From the NCBI RefSeq assembly GCF_910585425.1, contig NZ_CAJUCP010000091.1, forward strand, positions 1 to 14,427: 14,427 nucleotides of DNA, given 5' to 3'. Of the stretch, positions 11,014 to 14,427 are shown piece by piece. The stretch's first letter is position 1, and each line of letters begins with the position of its first letter. The notes beneath the pieces are model-generated. The model ran no database searches. It had not been told where the DNA came from and saw only the letters and a program-made list of their open reading frames with translations. The stretch comes from an uncultured Acetatifactor sp. (GTDB taxonomy: Bacteria > Bacillota > Clostridia > Lachnospirales > Lachnospiraceae). The position numbers and the translations under genes were made by a program.

Positions 11014-11226
11014 ATGGAGAAAGCGGGTGATTATATGCCGGGCGGAGCCGAAATTATCAGGGATACAGTCAATGAATTTCAGAAGGTGCAGGCACATATG
11101 AAAAATGCGAGAGAAGAGAATGCCATGAAGACATATGAGGGCCTGAAAAAGGATTACAAGTCGTTGAAAGCGGTACTCAACTCTTTGGGGGTCAATCTGA
11201 CGGATATCGATGAGCTGAAAGAATAA
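11014..11226 (+). CDS. Small conserved-looking helical protein, function unknown
   Basis: A 70-residue protein I cannot place in a named family, though it resembles small hypothetical proteins I associate with Lachnospiraceae. It is highly charged, without membrane segments, Cys or signal peptide. It reads as two amphipathic helices (about 12-32 and 35-57) with a tail NLTDIDELKE, which suggests a helical hairpin or short coiled coil. The start at 11014 has GAGGG (10998-11002) 11 bases upstream. An alternative in-frame ATG at 11035 (MPGGAEIIRD) has GCGGGTG (11022-11028) at better spacing. It is flanked by its own strong promoter and a strong terminator, so it is a monocistronic unit inserted between the regulatory and importer operons. 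That context supports it being a real gene. Confidence 0.75.
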   Translation: MEKAGDYMPGGAEIIRDTVNEFQKVQAHMKNAREENAMKTYEGLKKDYKSLKAVLNSLGVNLTDIDELKE

Positions 11227-11237
11227 AAATGTGACTG

Positions 11238-11284
11238 GGCCATGGGGCCGGAAGCAGGAATGCATCCGGCCCCATGGCCTTTTT
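11238..11284 (+). terminator. Strong rho-independent terminator
   Basis: A perfect 15-base-pair stem (GGCCATGGGGCCGGA, 11238-11252, with its complement at 11265-11279) has a 12-base loop and is followed by TTTTT (11280-11284). It begins 11 bases after the stop of the 70-residue ORF and would end its transcript and any read-through from the regulatory operon. It insulates the importer operon. Confidence 0.93.
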
Positions 11285-11301
11285 CTGTGGTCATTACGGG
11301 C

Positions 11302-11337
11302 ACATCTTCAAAAATTACCCTGTTTCTAGCTTTTTTC
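11302..11337 (+). promoter_or_regulatory. Candidate operator, copy 2 of the shared 36-base element
   Basis: The core AAAATTACCC (11311-11320), TGTTTCTAGC (11321-11330), TTTTTTC (11331-11337) differs from copy 1 (5169-5195) at two positions only. The 10-base-spaced repeat is partly kept (CTGTTTCTAG then CTTTTTTCCT). The distance from element to the predicted -10 box is the same as in copy 1 (core start to -10 start, 53 bases). It sits directly upstream of the importer operon. Confidence 0.6.
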
Positions 11338-11340
11338 CTA

Positions 11341-11369
11341 TGTGTTTTCGGATTTCCGCATCTTAAAAT
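11341..11369 (+). promoter_or_regulatory. Importer operon promoter, weak -35
   Basis: A -10 box TAAAAT (11364-11369) is preceded at 17 bases by TGTGTT (11341-11346), a poor -35 box. A weak -35 directly after the shared element is typical of activator-dependent promoters. The start site would be near 11376, about 46 bases before the GTG. Position is supported mainly by the exact spacing match to the promoter at 5199-5227. Confidence 0.45.
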
Positions 11370-11421
11370 AGACTTAACAAACCAAAACAGTCTCAGAACT
11401 AAAATCCAAGGAGGGGACACA

Positions 11422-12384
11422 GTGAAAAAGACGAAGACACAAGCTGACCGACCCTACAGAGAGCGTCTGGGCTTTGCGGGCGGGCTGCAGGAGCTGTGGA
11501 AGCACAAGCTGTTGTATCTCATGACGCTTCCCACCATTATCTGGGTATTGATCTTCTGCTATTATCCCATGTACGGCGTGCTGATCGCGTTCAAGGACTT
11601 CAATTACAAGGACGGCATCTGGGGCAGCCCCTGGGTGGGACTGAAGAACTTCCAGTTCCTGTTCAACTACAAAGGTGTAGGCAAAATCTTCTTCAACACG
11701 ATTTTCCTGAATGTGCTGTTCATCGCCACGGGCACTGTCATGTCCATCATCCTGGCTCTGGTGTTCGTGGAGATTAAGAAGAAGGTCTACAATAAAGTAG
11801 TACAGACCATCGCCATCTTCCCCCACTTCGTCTCCTGGACAGTGGTGGCCATGTTCATGAGCGGCATCATCGGAGGCAGCGGCATCCTGACCAGATGGAT
11901 CGTGGACAATGGAGGGACAGACCCGGCGTTCTACACCAATCCGGGCTGGTGGCCATTGATCCTGGTGCTTTTGAAGCTCTGGCAGGGAGCAGGGTACGGA
12001 ACCATCGTGTACGTGGCGGCCATCACGGGCTTCGACCAGGAGATGTACGAGGCGGCCAGGGTGGACGGCGCCACCAGGCTCCAGCAGATCACCAGGATTA
12101 CCCTGCCCCTCTTAAAGACCACGGCCATCATGCTGACCATCATGAGCGTGGGCAAGATCTTCAACGGCGATTTCGGCATGATCTACGCGCTGGTGGGCGA
12201 TAATGCCGCCTTGTATCCCACAACGGACGTCATAGACACCTTTGTATACAGAGCCCTGCGCCAGTTGAACAACCTGGGGATGAGCACGGCTACCAGCTTC
12301 TTCCAGTCCATTGTAGGCCTGGTGCTGGTATTTGCCACCAACTTCATCACCAAAAAAGTAGAGCCGGACGCGGCAATCTTCTAA
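11422..12384 (+). CDS. LplB/YteP-type ABC sugar importer permease
   Basis: A 320-residue inner-membrane permease, one half of the heterodimeric channel of a carbohydrate-type (CUT1) ABC importer. Seen: a cytoplasmic Lys/Arg-rich N-tail, a first membrane segment (about 31-57) with LPTIIWVLIFCYYPMYG, the family block FKDFNYKDGIWGSPWVGLKNF, further membrane segments, the ATPase-coupling EAA loop YEAARVDGATRLQQITRITLP (209-229), and the usual ending with a last segment near 292-310. The start is GTG 11422 because AAGGAGGGG (11408-11416) is ideally spaced; the in-frame ATG at 11242 lies inside the terminator and upstream of the promoter. It opens the importer operon. Substrate cannot be told from the sequence. 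Confidence 0.95.
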   Translation: MKKTKTQADRPYRERLGFAGGLQELWKHKLLYLMTLPTIIWVLIFCYYPMYGVLIAFKDFNYKDGIWGSPWVGLKNFQFLFNYKGVGKIFFNTIFLNVLFIATGTVMSIILALVFVEIKKKVYNKVVQTIAIFPHFVSWTVVAMFMSGIIGGSGILTRWIVDNGGTDPAFYTNPGWWPLILVLLKLWQGAGYGTIVYVAAITGFDQEMYEAARVDGATRLQQITRITLPLLKTTAIMLTIMSVGKIFNGDFGMIYALVGDNAALYPTTDVIDTFVYRALRQLNNLGMSTATSFFQSIVGLVLVFATNFITKKVEPDAAIF

Positions 12385-12441
12385 GTGTGCAAAGATTTTC
12401 TAAGGCTGTAAAGTACACAGCCTAAGAAAATCTTTGCACAC
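12385..12441. repeat. 25-base inverted repeat directly after the first permease stop
   Basis: Arms 12385-12409 and 12417-12441 pair at 24 of 25 positions around a 7-base loop (AAAGTAC). The left arm begins on the base after the TAA stop. No T-run follows, so it is not a classical terminator. A very stable mRNA hairpin that protects or separates upstream mRNA is the likeliest role; a remnant of a small repeat family is an alternative. Confidence 0.8.
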
Positions 12442-12442
12442 A

Positions 12443-12475
12443 GAAGAATCGCGAGGGATGCGATTCTTCCGGTTT
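12443..12475 (+). terminator. Second hairpin with short T-run; possible partial terminator
   Basis: GAAGAATCGC (12443-12452) pairs perfectly with GCGATTCTTC (12460-12469) around a 7-base loop; CGG and TTTT (12473-12476) follow. The T-run is short and offset, so termination would be partial at best. It follows the 25-base inverted repeat by one base, making tandem hairpins between the permease genes. Confidence 0.4.
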
Positions 12476-12505
12476 TGTAGTTTATAAGAGAAGGAAGGAA
12501 ATGAT

Positions 12506-13414
12506 ATGGGAAAAACAAGAATCCAGGGAACCGCCATCAAAAAGTCCGGCGGCGAGAAGGTGTTCGAGGCGGTGGTATACGCCATAGCCACGCTGTTCTG
12601 CATCTACTGCCTGTTCCCCTTTGCCATCATTCTGGGGAGCAGCTTTGAGACGGAAGCCAATTTTGCCATATACGGTTTTCCGATTATCCCCAAGGACTTC
12701 ACCATACAGGCATATCAGGTGGTGCTGGGGGACGCGCAGATTTTCCGGGCCTACGGGGTGACCATCTTCACCACGGTGGCGGGGACTATCTTCAGCATGT
12801 TCCTGACCATTACCATGGCCTATCCTCTGTCTCTGAAGAAGGTGAAGTTCCGCAACGTGATTACGTTCTTCGTATACTTCACCATGCTGTTCGGGGGCGG
12901 GCTGGTGCCTACATACCTTTTGATTACCAAGAACCTGGGACTGAAGGACAATCTATTCGTGCTGATCATCCCCGTGGCCTTCGGGGCCTGGAACATGTTC
13001 CTGATGCGGAACTTCTTTAACGGGATTCCTCATGAGCTGTCGGAATCGGCCTACATGGACGGTGCCAATGACTTCCAGATTCTGTGGAAGATCATCCTTC
13101 CGGTGTCCGTGCCGGGCATCGCCACATTGAGTCTGTTCTATGCCCTGGGCTACTGGAACCAGTGGTTCAACGCCATGCTGTACCTGGACGACAGCAAGCT
13201 CTTCCCCCTGCAGTACCTGCTGATGCGGATGCTGCGCAACGCGGATGCCATGAAGGAGATGGCCAGGAGCACGGGCATAGCGGCGGGGGAGATCCCCACC
13301 AACTCCCTGCGGATGGCCACCACCGTGGTAGCCATCGGGCCTATCATCTTCCTGTACCCTTATGTACAGAAGTACTTTACCAGCGGGCTTACTGTCGGGG
13401 CGATCAAAGGGTGA
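12506..13414 (+). CDS. LplC/YtcP-type ABC sugar importer permease
   Basis: A 302-residue permease, the expected partner of the one encoded upstream. Seen: a first membrane segment (about 22-44), the block LGSSFETEANFAIYGFPIIPKDFT typical of LplC/YtcP, an FGGGLVPTYLLITKNLGL segment (129-146), the coupling EAA loop ELSESAYMDGANDFQILWKIILP (177-199), and the C-terminal YPYVQKYFTSGLTVGAIKG ending, a hallmark of this subfamily. The start is set by AAGGAAGGA, about 5 bases before ATG 12506. The 121-base gap to the first permease is filled by two hairpins, so the two subunits may not be translated from equally stable mRNA. No ATPase gene accompanies the pair. Confidence 0.96.
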   Translation: MGKTRIQGTAIKKSGGEKVFEAVVYAIATLFCIYCLFPFAIILGSSFETEANFAIYGFPIIPKDFTIQAYQVVLGDAQIFRAYGVTIFTTVAGTIFSMFLTITMAYPLSLKKVKFRNVITFFVYFTMLFGGGLVPTYLLITKNLGLKDNLFVLIIPVAFGAWNMFLMRNFFNGIPHELSESAYMDGANDFQILWKIILPVSVPGIATLSLFYALGYWNQWFNAMLYLDDSKLFPLQYLLMRMLRNADAMKEMARSTGIAAGEIPTNSLRMATTVVAIGPIIFLYPYVQKYFTSGLTVGAIKG

Positions 13415-13424
13415 CGGAAAAAAG

Positions 13425-13482
13425 TTATTTCTCTCTGCCCGCACCTGGGCACGCGGCCTGGGGACGGCAGAGATGCAAATAA
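13425..13482. repeat. Inverted repeat after the second permease
   Basis: TTATTT (13425-13430) and CTCTGCC (13433-13439) pair with GGCAGAG (13466-13472) and AAATAA (13477-13482), with an internal loop and a GC-rich 26-base apical region. No T-run follows. It starts 11 bases after the permease stop and could act as an mRNA 3' stabiliser. Confidence 0.45.
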
Positions 13483-13487
13483 AAACA

Positions 13488-13505
13488 GTATGTGCCCGCA
13501 CATAC
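13488..13505. repeat. Short perfect palindromic hairpin
   Basis: GTATGTGC (13488-13495) and GCACATAC (13498-13505) are exact complements separated by CC. Functionally it could be an operator-like palindrome or part of the structured space before the binding-protein gene. Confidence 0.5.
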
Positions 13506-13518
13506 GGAACTAAAAACA

Positions 13519-13612
13519 GCATACGCGCGCCCAGTGCCCCAGAGGATTTACGGACGCATCATTAAGCGGCCGGAAATCCTCTGCCATGCCTGGGTACAGG
13601 GCGCGTGTATGC
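13519..13612. repeat. Long two-tier stem-loop before the binding-protein gene
   Basis: An outer stem pairs 13519-13532 (GCATACGCGCGCCC) with 13599-13612 at 13 Watson-Crick positions plus a G-U pair. An inner stem pairs AGAGGATTT (13541-13549) with AAATCCTCT (13574-13582). The structure ends 12 bases before the AAGGAGG of the next gene. I see no promoter in the gap, so it is probably part of the operon mRNA and may raise or control binding-protein expression relative to the permeases. Confidence 0.6.
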
Positions 13613-13637
13613 GGAACTTCAAATAAGGAGGAAAAGA

Positions 13638-14427
13638 ATGAAAAATCAGTTTCTGAAGAAGACCATGGCGCTGGCGCTGGCGGGAGCCATGACCCTGTCC
13701 ATGGCGGCCTGCGGCAAGGATGACGCGGGCAATGACAGCCAGGCAGACACCCAGCAGTCCGAGCAGCAGGAATCCTCTGCGGAAGACTCCGGGGAATCCT
13801 CTGCGGAGAATGCTGAGGATTCCGGCGAGGAGGCTCCCGAGGAGGGCGGCCAGGCGGAAGCACCCCAAATTGAGGACACCACCATCAAGATTCGCGTCAT
13901 GAACGAATTCCGCAACCTGGACAAAGTCCTGGCCAAATACGAGGAGATGACGGCGGACGACCCCGTCATGAGCAAAATCCATCCCGAATTCGCATGGGTG
14001 GCAGGCGGCGATTACAAGGACAAACTGACCACGGCCATGATCGGACAGGAGGATTTCGACCTGATGTTCTGCGGCGGCTGGCATGGGCTGAGCACCTTTA
14101 TCCAGGACGGCAACTTCGCGGATCTGTCTTCCTACTTTGGCAATGACGCGTTCCCGGGCCTGAAGAACGCTTTCTCCGAGGATTTCGTACAGGCCATGAC
14201 CTCCTACATCCGCCAGGAGGACGGTTCCTACCAGAAGGGCATCTACGGCATCAACCTGGCCACCTTCTACGAAGACAGCCGCGGCTTCATGTACCGCGAG
14301 GATCTGCGCAAGAAGTACGACTGCGCGCCCATCACGGACGAGGAAAGCCTCCTGGAGTTCGTGAAGACCGTGCAGGAGAACGAGGAGGGCATGATCGGCG
14401 TCAGCCTCTGGAACTTCTTCCGCCTGG
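13638..14427 (+). CDS. Lipoprotein solute-binding protein of the importer, cut by the window end
   Basis: The first 263 residues of an extracellular substrate-binding lipoprotein; the gene runs past the right edge. Seen: a textbook lipoprotein signal (MKNQFLKKTMALALAGAMTL then SMAAC, lipidation Cys25), an acidic Ser/Asp/Glu/Gln-rich tether (about 26-78), then a binding domain starting DTTIKIRVMNE with the YKDKLTTAMIGQEDFDLMF, FADLSSYF and GIYGINLATFYEDSRGFMYREDLRKKY blocks typical of LplA/LipO-like proteins. AAGGAGG (13625-13631) precedes ATG 13638 at 6 bases. As third gene of the importer operon it is the natural ligand receptor for the two permeases. It differs clearly from the binding protein at 8566. 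Ligand unknown; carbohydrate is inferred from the transporter class. Confidence 0.94.
   Translation, partial: MKNQFLKKTMALALAGAMTLSMAACGKDDAGNDSQADTQQSEQQESSAEDSGESSAENAEDSGEEAPEEGGQAEAPQIEDTTIKIRVMNEFRNLDKVLAKYEEMTADDPVMSKIHPEFAWVAGGDYKDKLTTAMIGQEDFDLMFCGGWHGLSTFIQDGNFADLSSYFGNDAFPGLKNAFSEDFVQAMTSYIRQEDGSYQKGIYGINLATFYEDSRGFMYREDLRKKYDCAPITDEESLLEFVKTVQENEEGMIGVSLWNFFRL
13769..13807 (+). repeat. 15-base direct repeat within the lipoprotein tether
   Basis: GGAATCCTCTGCGGA occurs at 13769-13783 and again at 13793-13807, a 24-base period encoding ESSAEDSG / ESSAENAEDSG. It keeps the reading frame, so tether length could change by whole 8-residue units through slippage. Confidence 0.6.

Noticed and set aside
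11242..11421. 60-residue N-terminal extension of the first permease
   Set aside because: It begins inside the terminator stem. The similarity of this stretch to the 5145 extension (KITLF.AFF) is due to the shared DNA element, not to a shared peptide.

Overview
The window looks like chromosomal DNA of a gut-type Clostridia, most likely a Lachnospiraceae (inference). The reasons are Gram-positive ribosome binding sites (AGGAGG type), GC-rich coding sequence, and YesM/YesN, LplB/YtcP and DUF624 (YesL) families arranged as is usual in that group. All confident genes are on the + strand.

Layout. (1) 213-1784: an AAA-ATPase-like/PD-(D/E)XK nuclease-like protein (DUF1703 type) with its own promoter. 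(2) 1876-5100: carB, the large subunit of carbamoyl-phosphate synthase, with its own extended -10 promoter and a clear terminator; carA is not next to it. (3) 5277-10943: a tight four-gene operon coding for a YesN-type response regulator, a YesM-type sensor histidine kinase, a lipoprotein solute-binding protein and a YesL-family (DUF624) membrane protein; gaps are 3, -11 and 11 bases. (4) 11014-11226: an unrecognised 70-residue helical protein with a near-ideal promoter in front and a strong terminator behind. (5) 11422 to the right edge: an ABC importer operon with an LplB-type permease, an LplC/YtcP-type permease and a second lipoprotein solute-binding protein cut by the window end. Both intergenic spaces in this operon hold strong inverted repeats.

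How they fit together. Blocks 3 and 5 look like one carbohydrate or oligosaccharide (possibly peptide-like) uptake system with its own two-component control. The kinase probably senses the ligand at the membrane, alone or through a binding protein. The AraC-type response regulator then activates transcription, and the permeases plus binding protein import the substrate. No ATPase subunit gene is present, so a shared MsmX-type ATPase encoded elsewhere is expected (inference from the family).

The most interesting observation is a 36-base element, 31/36 identical, that occurs once before the response-regulator operon (5160-5195) and once before the importer operon (11302-11337). In both places it lies exactly the same distance from a predicted -10 box. 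It is a strong candidate operator for the response regulator, which would imply autoregulation plus coordinated control of the importer.
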